64,000 bases of DNA from Lactuca virosa (GCA_928212115.1 CAKMRJ010005745.1:67809160-67873159), one strand, 5' to 3'; numbered from the stretch's first letter, positions 11,560 through 22,467 are shown. Program-made: numbers and translations. Notes: generated by a model from the sequence alone, not told the origin.

Positions 11560-14500
11560 TACCGCTCATTTTGCAGGGACAGTTGTGGAGGAATGTCTTC
11601 AGATCTTGGTATGTCGACAGCGGCTGCTCCCGGCATATGACAGGAGACATCTCTCAATTGAATGACATTCAGACCTTTAATGGGGGATTTGTTTCCTTCG
11701 CGGGTGGTGAAGGCGGAAAAATCACACAGAGAGGAACTGTAACAAACGGAGTGCTGAGTTTCGAGAATGTCAACTATGCTCCTGAGTTAAAGCACAACTT
11801 GTTGAGCGTTTCTCAAATTTGCGACAAGGGTTATTCAACACATTTTACCGATAAAGAGTGTCTGATCTTAAAGCCAGGCATTGTCATCTCAGATGAATGG
11901 ATTCTTGTCAAATCAAAGCGGGATGGAAATGCTTACATTATAGACATGAATAGCAACATACCTGAGAAAGTCACCTGCCTCTTTTCGAAAGTCTCAGAAC
12001 AGAATGCAATGTTGTGGCACCGACGACTCGGCCATGCTAACGCTAAGAATCTGAATCATCTTGCTAAAAACGAAATGGTGTGTGGCCTGCCTATCAGAGA
12101 CTTTATTACATTTGAAAAGTGTGTGTCATGTGCTCAAGGAAAGCATCACAGGAAACCACACCTGCCAAAGCAAATCAACTCAATCACCCAGGTGCTCCAA
12201 TTGTTGCACATGGATTTATTTGGTCCGGTCAATATCCTAAGCATCAATAGAAACTCATACTGTTTAGTTGTGATTGATGACTTCTCGCGTTTTACGTGGG
12301 TTTTCTTATTAAATAACAAAGCTGGGGTATCTGATCTGATCAAGAAATTCATTGTAATGATTGAGGACCAAACAAACAACCAGGTGAAGGCACTTAGAAC
12401 TGATAATGGAACTGAATTCAAGAATGTTGTTCTTGATCATTTTTGTGCAGAAAAGGGAATTATGCGTCAATATAGTTCCGTTCGCACACCTCAACAAAAC
12501 TGTGTTGCTGAACGAAGGAATCGAACGCTACAAGACGTTGCAACGACGATGCTTTGTGACTCAAAATTACCAGTTTTATTTTGGTCCGAGGCGATCAACA
12601 CTGCTTATTATGTTCAGAATTGTGTTTTGATCAACAAAGCTCAGATGAAGACTCTGTACGAAATTCTATATGGTCACAAGCCATCTGTCAGCCATTTCCG
12701 TGTATTTGGCTGCCCTTGTACCCTTCTTCACCTGGAATCCAACCCCAAGTTCAACGCCAAAGCTGATGACTTCTATTTCATGGGGTATGCTGCTCGCACT
12801 GCGTACAGGGTCTACAACAAAAGAACAAAGCAAATTGTAGAATCCTTTGATGTGCGTTGACTGGAAGAGAATGAAAGGGATGCTAAAGTGGGACCTGATT
12901 GACTATTTAATTACACATCGTTGTTCAAATCGTTCAATATATGTTCAGATGGTTTATCCAGTTCTACTTCGGGTTCGAAGTTTGTACCTGAAGATGAAGA
13001 CGAAGACGTTGTTTACAGACCGCCAATAGTTTCTTCTACGATGCCTTCGATGGAGTCATCTGTTCCAATTCCTAGTCCAGAATCTCAAAGTCAACAACAA
13101 ACTCTAGATGCCGATGCCACTCCTCTTACTCCTGATGTGGATCCTTCGGCAGATGATGGAGTTGTTAATGGTGACAATCTTCCTGTTTCACTCAATGACA
13201 TCAGCCAGGAGATACCTTCACGCATTCACCGCAATCATACGATCGAAAATGTCATTGGGCAGCTGGGTGACGGTGTTAAAACGAGAAGTCGGAGTGGAGA
13301 TGTTAATACATGTCTCTATTCTTGCTTCATCTCTCAAATAGAGCCAAAGAACGTTGAAATGGCTTTGAATGAGCCCAGCTGGGTAGATGTCATGCATGAA
13401 GAACTTAATCAATTTCAAAAACTTGGGGTTTGGCAGTTGTTTGAACTTCCAAAAGGCAAAAAGTCTCTTGACACTCGCTGGGTGTACCGCAATAAGCAAG
13501 ACGATTCTGGAGTCATAGTGCGTAATAAAGCAAGATTGGTGATTCGTGGGTTTCGACAGATCGAGGGTCTTGACTACACTGAGGTTTATGCTCCGGTGGC
13601 TCGCTTGGAGGCTATCTGTATCTTCCTTGCATACGCTTCCTACATGAACTTCACTATTTATCAGATGGATGTCAAGACAGCCTTCTTGTATGGCAAGGTG
13701 AAGGAAGAAATCTACGTTGATGAACCCCCTAGGTTTGTTAACTCAAAGCTTCCCAATTATGTCTACAAGTTGGACAAGGCGTTGTACGGGTTACATCAAG
13801 CTCCTCGAGCGTGGTATGCAACTCTCACAAAGCACTTGCTCGAACATGGATATTCTCGCGGCACTATCGATTAAACTTTGTTCATCAAGCATGTGGGTAA
13901 TGATCAGATTCTAGTCCAGATCTACGTTGATGACATTATCCTCGGGTCTACAAGTCCACAGCTTTGCAAAGAGTTCGAGGGAGTGATGAAAAAGAGGTTC
14001 GAGATGAGCTCGTTAGGCGAAATGACCATGTTTTTGGGGCTTTAGGTCCAACAAAGATCAACCGGCATCCTGATTCATCAAGCAAAGTATGTGGTCGATA
14101 TACTTGAGAAGTTCGGGTTTCAAGATGCAAAACCTACTTGACGCCAATGGCCGAAAGACGCCTGCTGACTCCAGATACTGATGGCGAATCCGTAGATCAA
14201 ACTCATTACAGATCAATGATCGGTTCGTTGATGTATCTAACTGCAAGCCGACCAGACATCATGTTTGTAGTTTGTCAATGCACACGTTATCAGGCTAATC
14301 CTAAACTTTCACATCTTATTGCTGTAAAAACAGTTTTTTGGTATCTCATAGCCACCGCAAAATTGGGTCTTTGGTATCCGAAAAATTCTGAATTTGATTT
14401 ATATGCATTTGCTGACAGTAATTATGGAGACTGTGAGCTTGACTGGAAATCTACGTCTGGGGGGTGTCAATTCCTTGGTGACCGGCTGGTGTCTTGGCAG

Positions 14501-14869
14501 TGCAAAAAACAGCACACCGTCTCAACCTCAACAGCAGAAGCAGAATATGTTGCTGCCTCTGTCTGTTTCTCTCAAGTTATAGGGATCCAACATCAGCTGT
14601 TGGATTACGGTTTGAATTATTTAGAAACCTCTATCTTCAGTGACAATGAGGCTGCAATTCAGATTGCTAAAAATCCAGTCCAGCACTCGAAAACCAAGCA
14701 CATTGATATCAAAATTCATTTTCTCAGAGATTGTTATGAGCGTTCGCTCATTCGGCTGGAACAGGTTCCCACTGCTAATAATGTGGCGGATCTGTTCACA
14801 AAGCCGTTTAACAAAGATAGTTTCGATGTGCTTGTGGGCTTTTTGAAAATGATTCGTTTTGAGGACTAA
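11556..14869 (+). pseudogene. pol: Copia pol: protease, integrase, reverse transcriptase, RNase H; multiply broken
   Basis: Pol copies and integrates the element. The first segment (11556-12860, 434 codons) has the protease motif WYVDSGCSRHMTG (Asp-21), a GAG-pre-integrase zinc region (H-rich 'LWHRRLGHANAKNL', then CVSC near 190), and an integrase core with catalytic D220, D283 and E319. RT follows from about 13380 ('QMDVKTAFLYG'; YVDD with catalytic Asp codons at 13929-13934). RNase H is at about 14400-14800 ('FADSNYGD', 'STAEAEY', 'FSDNEAA'). Breaks are TGA 12858, TGA 12900, TAA 13872, TAG 14043, and a one-base frameshift near 14138 after which the last segment (14138-14869) reads in another frame. 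Domain order protease-integrase-RT-RNase H defines Ty1/Copia. All active-site residues are still recognisable, so inactivation is recent. Confidence 0.95.
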
Positions 14870-16427
14870 TTTTTTGTTTTAGGTTAGTTTAAATTTGCGC
14901 ATTTTAATTTCATTCTCACCCATGCACAAATTTAGGCGGAGAAATAAAAAAAAATGAGAAAATCCAAAAATCCAAAAACATTAAAAATCAGAAAATCAAA
15001 AATATGTTTCTAATAGTTTTCTTGTTGTAGGTGATGTTTTGGGAAGTGATATAATCAAGTGATAACAGACAATCTGAAATCTGTGTAAGATGCCAAAACT
15101 TTAAATTGTCTAAGCTCTGTGTTCGATGCGTTGGTAGGCACGAAAGGTCTCAAAATGGACTTGACTGGGATCAGATGAACTTAAGGAATCTAGAGTCCTG
15201 ACAAATCTTAACCTAGATAGTTCCATTTGGCCTGACAATACGATGCTTGGGTAGATTGAGCAGAGAGATATACACGGGAATCTGCGGATACATTAAAAAG
15301 ATCTGTATCTAGAACTGTGGATTAACCTTTCCTCGATGTGCGGACTTTGTCCTTAATTTCGGTATTGACGGGGCAACTGGGGATTCCGATAAGTTAGGTC
15401 TGTAGAAAATTATTTTCTTTCTTTCTATCTGTTAGTCATATGTTGCTTCCTCTACTGATTGGAAGAGATCTGACCTGGAATGCAGCATATGCAACTCTAT
15501 TTCTCTACATCTTCTATCTATGCAAATTTTTCTACCTGTTAGCCATATGCTGTCTCCTTTGCGTGACTTACAATCCGACCTGGTACACAGCATATGCAAA
15601 CTTCTTCTTCTCAATCCCTCTAAACTCTAGTTAGTCATATGTTTCACTCTCTGTGTGATTGAGAGATCCGACCTGAGTGTATAACATATGCATTCTAAAT
15701 CTAACTTCTTCCTCAATAATTGTCTGCTCATCTGATGTAAGGAGTATTCTGGAAGAACTTGATTACTGAGGTATATCAGGAAATGGGAAACGCGTTCTAA
15801 TACAATTAAAATTGAACACTTTATAGGTTGTCTGTAGATCTCACTGCTCAATTTAGGTGGACAACAATATCTTTGGTCATCGTCAGCTGAATGGTCTTTT
15901 AGAAATATTATTTAAGCTCATAAGATCTATTGACTTGTCACTTATAGTAAGTACAAAAATTTATCAAAGATCTTTCGTGTTTAAGTGGACCACAATACCG
16001 GCGATTGACCAGACGTGGACATGAAGACAGAAGTATCGATAAGTGGAATATCGTTGTTTAAAAAACTTTGATCCCAATATCACAAAATAATTTTTAGTAT
16101 TAGAAAGAGGTGAAACTGATTTTAAATTTTAGTTAAATTTTAATTTCATTTCAATTTTAATTTTACTTTTATCTTTTATTTTTTATTTTTCTTATTCTTA
16201 TTTTTATAAAATACCTGATAGTTTTTAGAAAAATTTATTTTATTTTATTATTATTTTTATCTTTATCTTTATTTTATTATCTTTTTATTTTATTATTTTT
16301 ATTTTCATTTTTATTTCATTTTATTTTTAGTCTATTTTTTGTCCTCAAAATGTTTTACTGTTATAAAGACTTTTGAGTATTGGATTTTTCCATTGTGGAT
16401 TGCGGCCCATGACATTTTTAGTCCAGG
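14870..16427 (+). other. Copia spacer between pol and the extra ORF
   Basis: No protein-coding region is seen. It holds an A-rich stretch (14945-15010, repeats of 'aaaatccaaaaa'), three stem-loop-like units (15437-15690), and a T-rich tract (16130-16340) made of TTTTATTTT repeats, ending just before the TATA box at 16428. Stops of pol and transcription or packaging signals may lie here. Confidence 0.7.
15437..15690 (+). repeat. three CATATG-bounded inverted-repeat units in tandem
   Basis: Each unit begins and ends with CATATG: 15437-15491, 15544-15596 and 15636-15690. The middle unit has CATATGCTGT...ACAGCATATG, a perfect 10-bp stem with a loop of about 33 bases; the other two are imperfect. 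All contain a GATCTGACCTGG / ATCCGACCTG box before the right arm and a TTAGYCATATG before the left arm. They are separated by T/C-rich sequence. Confidence 0.8.
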
Positions 16428-16435
16428 TATATAAA
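16428..16435 (+). promoter_or_regulatory. internal TATA box upstream of the extra ORF (TATATAAA)
   Basis: GGTATATAAAG lies about 490 bp upstream of the extra-ORF start codon. Downstream is a C/T-rich leader with a long CT run (16505-16523), then AAAG/GTATGC at 16569, a good splice donor. The layout resembles an ordinary plant promoter plus leader exon. No transcript evidence is available. Confidence 0.55.
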
Positions 16436-16568
16436 GAAAAAGGATTCATCCGAAAACTTCTCATTTCTCATTTTCTTCATTCTTGGCCGCAATCTCTCAG
16501 ATTCTCTCTCTCTCTCTCTCTCTAATTTTTTTGTGCTTTTTAGTGAAATTGACCCAATATCCTCAAAG

Positions 16569-16915
16569 GTATGCTAAAACCGACCAGGAAAATGATATTC
16601 TCGCATCAAATCGTCAAGTTTTTGAGGTTTAATCGAAGAAAAAGGATCTGACGGCGTTTACGGCCAGACCGTTTACGGCCAGCCGTTTACGGTCAGCTGT
16701 TTATGGCCAAGGCAGTTTACGGCCATGACAGTTTACGGCCATGGCAGTTTACGGCCAAGGCAGTTTACAGCCGTGAACTTCCTTTTTGGTCAATGAATTT
16801 GATTTTTCTTCGCATATCACACTGAAAAGCCAAATTAAAACTGCAAATTTGAAGTGAAATATAAATTTTAAATGTTTATATATTTTGTTTTCTCATTTGG
16901 TTTGTTTGTATGCAG
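16569..16915 (+). other. putative 347-nt leader intron before the extra ORF
   Basis: The donor AAAG/GTATGC (16567-16572) and the acceptor TTTGTATGCAG (ending 16915) bracket an AT-rich stretch with a T-rich 3' part. The ATG at 16922 follows the acceptor by six bases. The GTTTACGGCC array (16655-16775) lies entirely inside it. The intron is inferred from splice-site match only. Confidence 0.55.
16655..16775 (+). repeat. GTTTACGGCC array, about eight copies
   Basis: Eight copies of GTTTACGGCC or one-base variants occur in about 120 bp at 13-17-bp spacing, with CAAGGCA or CATGGCA linkers. The orientation is opposite to the array in the 5' leader (8255-8500), so the two would be complementary in one RNA. 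Confidence 0.9.
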
Positions 16916-16921
16916 ATTGAA

Positions 16922-19696
16922 ATGACAGAACTCAAGTTTGCTGACAGTCACAACCTAGCTATCATCTTGGCTGATCCTCCGGCTGCTCACGGAGAATTCA
17001 AGTCCATGATGCATGGATTACGAGAGTGTTGCTTGTCTACGACTTTGACTTTCAATCCAGATATTTATCAAGGATTGATTAAGGATTTCTGGAAGTCTGC
17101 ATCAGTCAAGAAAGGAAGTGATGGAGCTATTTCTGTTGAAGCAACGGTCAAAAACTACAAGATTACCACCAATAAGCAGTTAATCAGAAGCACTCTTAAA
17201 ATTAACGATCAATCAACATTCTCTCCTGAGCTCGATGTTTCCCAAATTGAAGAATATCTTGTCAAGATGGGATATGAAGATGTTTTCCCTCCAACTCTGA
17301 AGAAGCTGCTGCCACCGTTTTGGAGATTTCTAGCTCATGTCTTCGTGAGCTGCATTTCTGGAAGAAAGTCTGGCGCAGATGAGATCACCTTAAGAAACAT
17401 CGGTGCCATCATTTCTCTGGCTGCGGGATTGGACTTCAACTTCTCCAAGTTCATTCTCGAAGAATTCATTGCAAACATCAAAGGGAAGACTAGGGACAGA
17501 TTCCTGTTGTACCCTAGGTTCATTCAAGTCTTCATTGATGAACAATTTCCAGAAATGGCTAAAGATGGAGAAATTCTTGACATGAAGTCTTTAGGGCCAC
17601 ACACCGTTGGATTGATAAAGAAAAACCGAAAGTGAAAAATAACTTTTCAAGGAAAGTTCCCTTTAGTGAAGTTTGGCTTGTTTGCCAATTCAAGTGAAGC
17701 ATCTGAGTCTCATGTTTCCTCCGATCGGGTGACCTCTGAAGTGGACATTTTTTCTGAAGACGACGTCATTCCAGTATCTGATCATGAAGATAATGATACT
17801 ACTCCTGCTGCTATGGTAGCTGAAGAACATGATCTACACTCTGTGAATGTCAAGCGTGATTTTAACAAGGGAACCTCAGAGGATGCGATAGAGAATGATG
17901 AAAATGATTCGTTTGAAGATATAGATCTTTCGGGCTTTGACAAGGATGATATTCCTTTGAATCTTGGAGTACATGCAAACCTTTTGTCAAATGAGGATCT
18001 TGACTCTTTCTTTGACACTATCCATGATGTTGCTCATACAGCAACGAAGATAAGGGAGTCAGAAGACGATCTTGAAGCTACGCCTCCCTCTCCAACTCAA
18101 CTGGCTGAAACCTCAACTCATATGGAGACATCTTCGGATATTCCTCCCTCTGAGAATGTCACTCCTACCATTGAGCCAGTAGTAAGTGAGCATCTGACAA
18201 CTCAGACCTCCTCACCTTCATTGAAAAGGAGAAGACTTGATCCTAGACCAGGAGTATTTGTGACTGGACTATCTCAAAGCCTGTCAACTCCACCAATTAC
18301 TACTTCCGTTGCTACTTCACATATTCCATCCAATGAAGGACCGAGCACATTTTATGAAGCTGGTGGTTCATCTGTTCCTTCAGGATCCTCTCATCTTAGG
18401 CCTTATCACGACATTGCCTCTGAGAGGCTTGCTCTACATTTGGCCCATGAACAATGCTCAATGCCTTCCTCCCGAGCTAAGGGAATATTTATTGAGGAAG
18501 GCCACTTAAAAGAGGATGATCCAACCTTAACTAGACTTCAAAAGGAAATCAGCGTGCTTAATCAGAAGAATATTGAACTTGATATTCGGGTGGCTGATGT
18601 TGAAGCTGAAATGACCCAACTTCAAATTAAGGTTGCAGATCTTGAGGCGGATAAAACCTTGAAAACCCAACAAATTTCGGATCTGCAAACCCATCTGGGT
18701 TCTTTGACAGCAAGCTAGTTTGACCTTAAGAAGAAGCTGGCAGAAGAATTTGGCGACAAATTCAAATCTTCAGTTCAATATTTCAATGCTGGCCAGTCCT
18801 CTCATCAACAAGTTCAAGAACCCCCTGTTAATCCACCTGCTCAAAGAAGAACTAGGATTGTCGATCGTTTCGACAAGGAACCAACTCAGGCACCAAGTGT
18901 TGTTGCACTCAAACGTGCCAAGTTAGCAGCTTCTGACAAGAAAAAACAACTTCTCTTCAAGAAATCTTCTGATCAGAATGCTCCTGGAAATAAACCCACT
19001 ATCACCGTCACAGATCTTGAACAGAAGAAATTTGGTCACAAGTACGGCGATAGATCGGGAATTGTCTGATAGGGTTACCATGACAGGCTGAACATGTGGA
19101 ACGTAAAGCGTAAGAGCAAAAATGTGGAGTACTACAACGAATTCCATGATTTCCATTCCTGGACAAGAGGTGATCTCTCAGAATTATCAAGTACTGCTTT
19201 CTTCAATCCATCAGGTGATCCAAAGGCTTCACATTTCAAGCAATTCTTGGAGGATCAAGTAAAAAAGGGATTTCCTGGCATGAAGACTGCTGAGTCTTTC
19301 ATCAAAAGTTTCCCCAACGTGCTGGATCTCAAGACCAATAAGCCCTTTCAGACTGTCATGTGGCCGCCAACAAATCAAGCCAGACAAGTTCCAGTGCTGC
19401 AGACCTTCAGTGATGGATCTCTCAAAAACATGCAGTATTGGGTTTATGATGAAACTACTGCGTCTGCTGTCATCGAGTTCCAAGATGGCTGCTTTCGCCT
19501 GTATGATAAACAAGACCTACTTCAATTTGGGAAGTGGGATATTCATCATCTAGCCCTACATCAGATCAAGGTTGCTGAAGATATTCTCGAGTCTGCTGCG
19601 AAAGAGTACACAACAATGGTTGTCGAAATTATTGCTAAGGGAATGTGGCAAGAGGCAATGGGTGGGTCCGATGTTCTTGTCATTGAGAAGGACTGA
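16922..19696 (+). pseudogene. extra (env-position) ORF of the Copia element, four in-frame stops
   Basis: One frame stays coherent for about 925 codons from ATG 16922 to TGA 19696, broken only by TGA 17633, TAG 18716, and the adjacent TGA-TAG at 19067-19072. There is no frameshift. The N-terminal third (to about residue 235) is a globular domain with 'LPPFWRFLAHVF', 'GRKSGADEITLRNIGAI' and 'LYPRFIQVF'. The middle is acidic, serine/threonine-rich and low-complexity. A heptad-like coiled coil lies near 18525-18710, then a basic segment. The C-terminal 210 residues (19094-19696) form a second globular part with 'MWPPTNQARQVPVLQTF'. I see no signal peptide or clear transmembrane helix, so despite its position it is not evidently an envelope. 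The N-terminal domain resembles an uncharacterised ORF I know from large Asteraceae Copia elements. Function unknown. It appears to have its own promoter and leader intron. Confidence 0.8.
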
Positions 19697-19712
19697 GTTA
19701 CAGCTAGCCCCA

Positions 19713-19726
19713 AACCAAGGGGAAAT
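19713..19726 (+). other. polypurine tract
   Basis: AACCAAGGGGAAAT directly precedes the 3' LTR and would prime plus-strand DNA synthesis. Confidence 0.8.
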
Positions 19727-20093
19727 TGAAGGGTCCATGTTATGGTTTGGGCCAGGCTTTGGATGTATAGGTCTTTTAGTATTGTAATGGAAGTGTTTTT
19801 GGTATGTTTACGGTTGTAGGTATGTTTACGACCGTAAACAGGTTTACGGCCGTAAACCTGTTTAGGGCCTTGTCTAGTTTACGGTCAAGTCTTCTTTCCT
19901 ATAAATAGGTTCAGTCTGTGTCAGTTAGTTGTGGTTGATTCACAGTGTTTACGGCCAATTAGAGTTGTACTTGACGTTTTCATAATTCAAACGTGTGCAA
20001 GCTTTGATTCATTCTTCTTCTACTCATTTCTCATCTTGTTTGATTGTTAGATTGCTTGATCACTAGTTAAGATCCTGGTCCTAGGACCTTACA
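19727..20093 (+). repeat. 3' LTR of the 12.4-kb Copia element
   Basis: It is 367 bp, with the same ends as the 5' LTR. It holds a perfect 22-bp palindrome at 19839-19860 (arms CAGGTTTACGG and its complement) next to GTTTACGACCGTAAAC at 19824-19839, and a TATA box at 19900-19907. Confidence 0.95.
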
Positions 20094-20197
20094 ATTTCAA
20101 ATAAAAAATCTACAAAAGTCCTTGTAATTTAACAAAAATTGTTTGTAGAAATAGAAAGACCGACTCACGGCCTTTTCTTGTTGTGTATACCGGCTTT

Positions 20198-20888
20198 CTT
20201 TTATTTGGGGTGACAATTATCGATCCAACCCATAACTCGACACAAAAATAAACAGGTCCGGGTTAATATTTTTGATCCGCTAACCCGTCAAACCGTTTAT
20301 TTCATAGGTTGGTTTGGGTTACATGTTTGAATTCGCGGGTCAACCCACCAATCCGAGTATATAATATTATATTTAAAACAAATTAAAATTTTACTTATGA
20401 ATTAATGGAATATACGACGTGCCTTAAGTCCTAACACTCCTAACGCCAAATCTAATTTTCGATCCAGACGTGAGAGGCTGAGGCCTAAGAAAATCGCATT
20501 GCATCCAAACCTCCCGCCGGTCGTCGACTCCGCACACCACCAAGGCACCAATCCACCATCCCACCGGCTACAGCTGCCCTCCACCTTCACCTATGCTGAT
20601 CGCTCATTGTTCATTCTAGTCAATGTAAAATGTTACTAATTAATTAATTTAGAGACATGTATAATTTGTATAATTTAACATGTGAAAAGTTACCCGAAAA
20701 TAACTCATCGACTCTTTGACCCGAAATCGACTCATTGACCCACGAACCCATATATTTAAATGAGTTATGTGAGTTGGGTTGGTCGATGTTTTCAACCCGT
20801 CAACCCATATATCATATGGGTTGAGTTGAATTAATATATTCTTATCCGTCAACCTGAACCCGATTCAATTGGCAGACCTATTTTTATT
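20198..20888. mobile_element. hAT-like MITE with 8-bp target duplication
   Basis: The element at 20206-20880 (675 bp) starts TGGGGTGACAATTAT and ends with the near-complement of TAGGTCTGCCAATTGA. Flanks CTTTTATT (20198-20205) and TTTTTATT (20881-20888) match at 7 of 8 bases. Both halves carry degenerate 'aacccgtcaaccc' phrases typical of hAT MITEs. A GC-richer block at about 20410-20590 differs in composition and may be captured sequence. Confidence 0.75.
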
Positions 20889-21667
20889 CTTGGACATCAA
20901 TAAATAAGTCAACAAATAAAGTAATTGTTGTTCTCATCTTTATATGCTTTTACTTAAACATTTTAACATAGTTTTTAATGTAACTTGTTAAATGGTCAAA
21001 TGTGTATAAACAACATAAATTTCCTAAATGTAAAAAAAACGAAAAGTTAATTACCCTGATAAGTCATTTTCCTAACTTTTAATAAATATTTTATTTTTTA
21101 TATTTGTTCGTATTATTTTTCCAAAACATTACTTTTAAAATATCCATAATGATTGATCAATTATTCATTTTGATTTGACAAATAAATTTTGTACTAATTT
21201 ATTTAAGCAAAATCGTACTATCATAAACATTAATTATTCATTGATCATTTATAAACTTTTCTATTTAATTACTAAATATATTTTTATTTTAGTGAAATAT
21301 TTATATAGTCTCTTATTTTTTTTTTTAATTTTTTTAAGCATATGCAATATTTTTAAAATAAATAGTATTTAACAGTAAAATTAAATAAATTAAATATGTA
21401 ACAACAAGTATGTTGGGTCTTTTTAAAAAAATAAAAATAAAATATTATGTAGCAAATAAAAAACAAAAAAAAATATAATGTAGATTTTTTAAAATTATTA
21501 CAACTTTTTTATACTTTTTAGTTAGAAGTTTATAGACTTTTTATTTTTTTTAATACAACGTTCTAAACTTGTATTTAACGAATGTATTTTAAAATGTTAT
21601 AAGAAAGTATTAAATTGGTATATGGATCGATGAAACGTTTTAAAATTGTTGTAAACGAAAGTTTAGA
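20889..21667. other. AT-rich intergenic sequence, nothing recognised
   Basis: Long A/T runs and only short ORFs occur. No repeat, RNA gene or protein similarity is apparent. Confidence 0.6.
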
Positions 21668-21935
21668 AAGAGTTGTTTGAAAGTTTTTTTTTTTGGAAAG
21701 TGAACTTCTCCAACGAGGGTTCGGGCCAGCTTTCGCGCACCAATTAATTCTCCGCTGCAAACACGAGGCTATGTCTCATGTCCTGGAGTCACTAAAGACG
21801 AACCTATATAGCCACAGAGGCTGAGTAGCACTGTAGCACCACGATTTGAACATGAGTCAATAATTTGTCTACTGTATATTCGATATGTCTTACCAAGTCA
21901 CCACAACCGAAGTGGTTAAGAGTTGTGTGAAAGTT
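21668..21935 (-). mobile_element. SINE, minus strand, with A-tail and 18-bp target duplication
   Basis: The body is 21686-21917 (about 230 bp). On the minus strand it starts AACCACTTCGGTTGTGGTGA, has a box-B-like GTTCAAATC, and ends in a T/A tail (11 T on the plus strand at 21684-21694). Flanks AAGAGTTGTTTGAAAGTT (21668-21685) and AAGAGTTGTGTGAAAGTT (21918-21935) differ by one base. A tRNA-like head, A-tail and long direct repeats are the hallmarks of a SINE. It encodes no protein. Confidence 0.8.
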
Positions 21936-22253
21936 ATAAAAATGTTGTATGAGAAAAAAAAACTTGTGAGAAAAGATTAAACCATTTAGAAAATATTTTG
22001 TTTAAAAGTATTTGTATGAAAATTATATGAAAGTATGATGGTAATATGTGAATACATTTTCTAAAAATTATTCATATTTGGACAACATTTTATTTACATA
22101 TTTAGTTATTTAATTTGTTAATGTAGACATAACTTTTTACTTTCCACAAATAGTTTTCCTATTTTTATTGCTAAACTAATGATCGGGACCCGAGACCTAT
22201 TGCTAAACAAAATAAATATAAAATATAATAGATAAAAGACATATACATACATA
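21936..22253. other. AT-rich intergenic sequence, nothing recognised
   Basis: No ORF, terminal repeat or RNA gene is supported here. Confidence 0.6.
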
Positions 22254-22467
22254 TACAGATTGTATACACACATTTAAACAGTGACCATACAAAGGCTAAT
22301 ATATTTTTGACCCAATGACAACTATTTGAGGTGAAAAAAATTAATAAATGTATGATAATGTACAGATTGTATACACACATTTAAACCGTGACCATACAAA
22401 GGCTAATATATTTTTGACCCAATGACAACTATTTGAGGTGAAAAAAGTTAATAAATGTATGATAATG
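22254..22467. repeat. 107-bp direct tandem duplication
   Basis: Copies 22254-22360 and 22361-22467 both begin TACAGATTGTATACACACAT and end TGTATGATAATG. I see two differences, so the duplication is recent or conserved. Confidence 0.93.

Larger units (their letters stand above)
7732..20098 (+). mobile_element. complete Ty1/Copia retrotransposon with extra 3' ORF (12,357 bp between target repeats)
   Basis: Two 367-bp LTRs (7737-8103 and 19727-20093) start TGAAGGGT and end CTTACA, and perfect ATTTC target repeats flank the element (7732-7736, 20094-20098). Inside, in order: tRNA-iMet primer site, a motif-rich leader, gag with two CCHC knuckles, pol in Copia order (protease, integrase, reverse transcriptase, RNase H), a 2-kb spacer, an extra ORF, and a polypurine tract. 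I counted 21 differences between the LTRs by eye (about 94% identity). The extra ORF downstream of pol resembles the SIRE/Maximus layout, but the LTRs are short for that group; clade is inference. Several stops and frameshifts make it non-autonomous. Confidence 0.96.

Noticed and set aside
16922..19696. Calling the extra ORF an envelope gene
   Set aside because: Position fits, but there is no signal peptide, transmembrane helix or glycoprotein-like pattern.
20402..20590. GC-rich ORF in the hAT-like MITE
   Set aside because: Too short and without recognisable motif; kept only as a compositional oddity.
21686..21917. A functional tRNA gene
   Set aside because: Only box-B-like and head similarity; no cloverleaf, and it has an A-tail and target repeats of a SINE.
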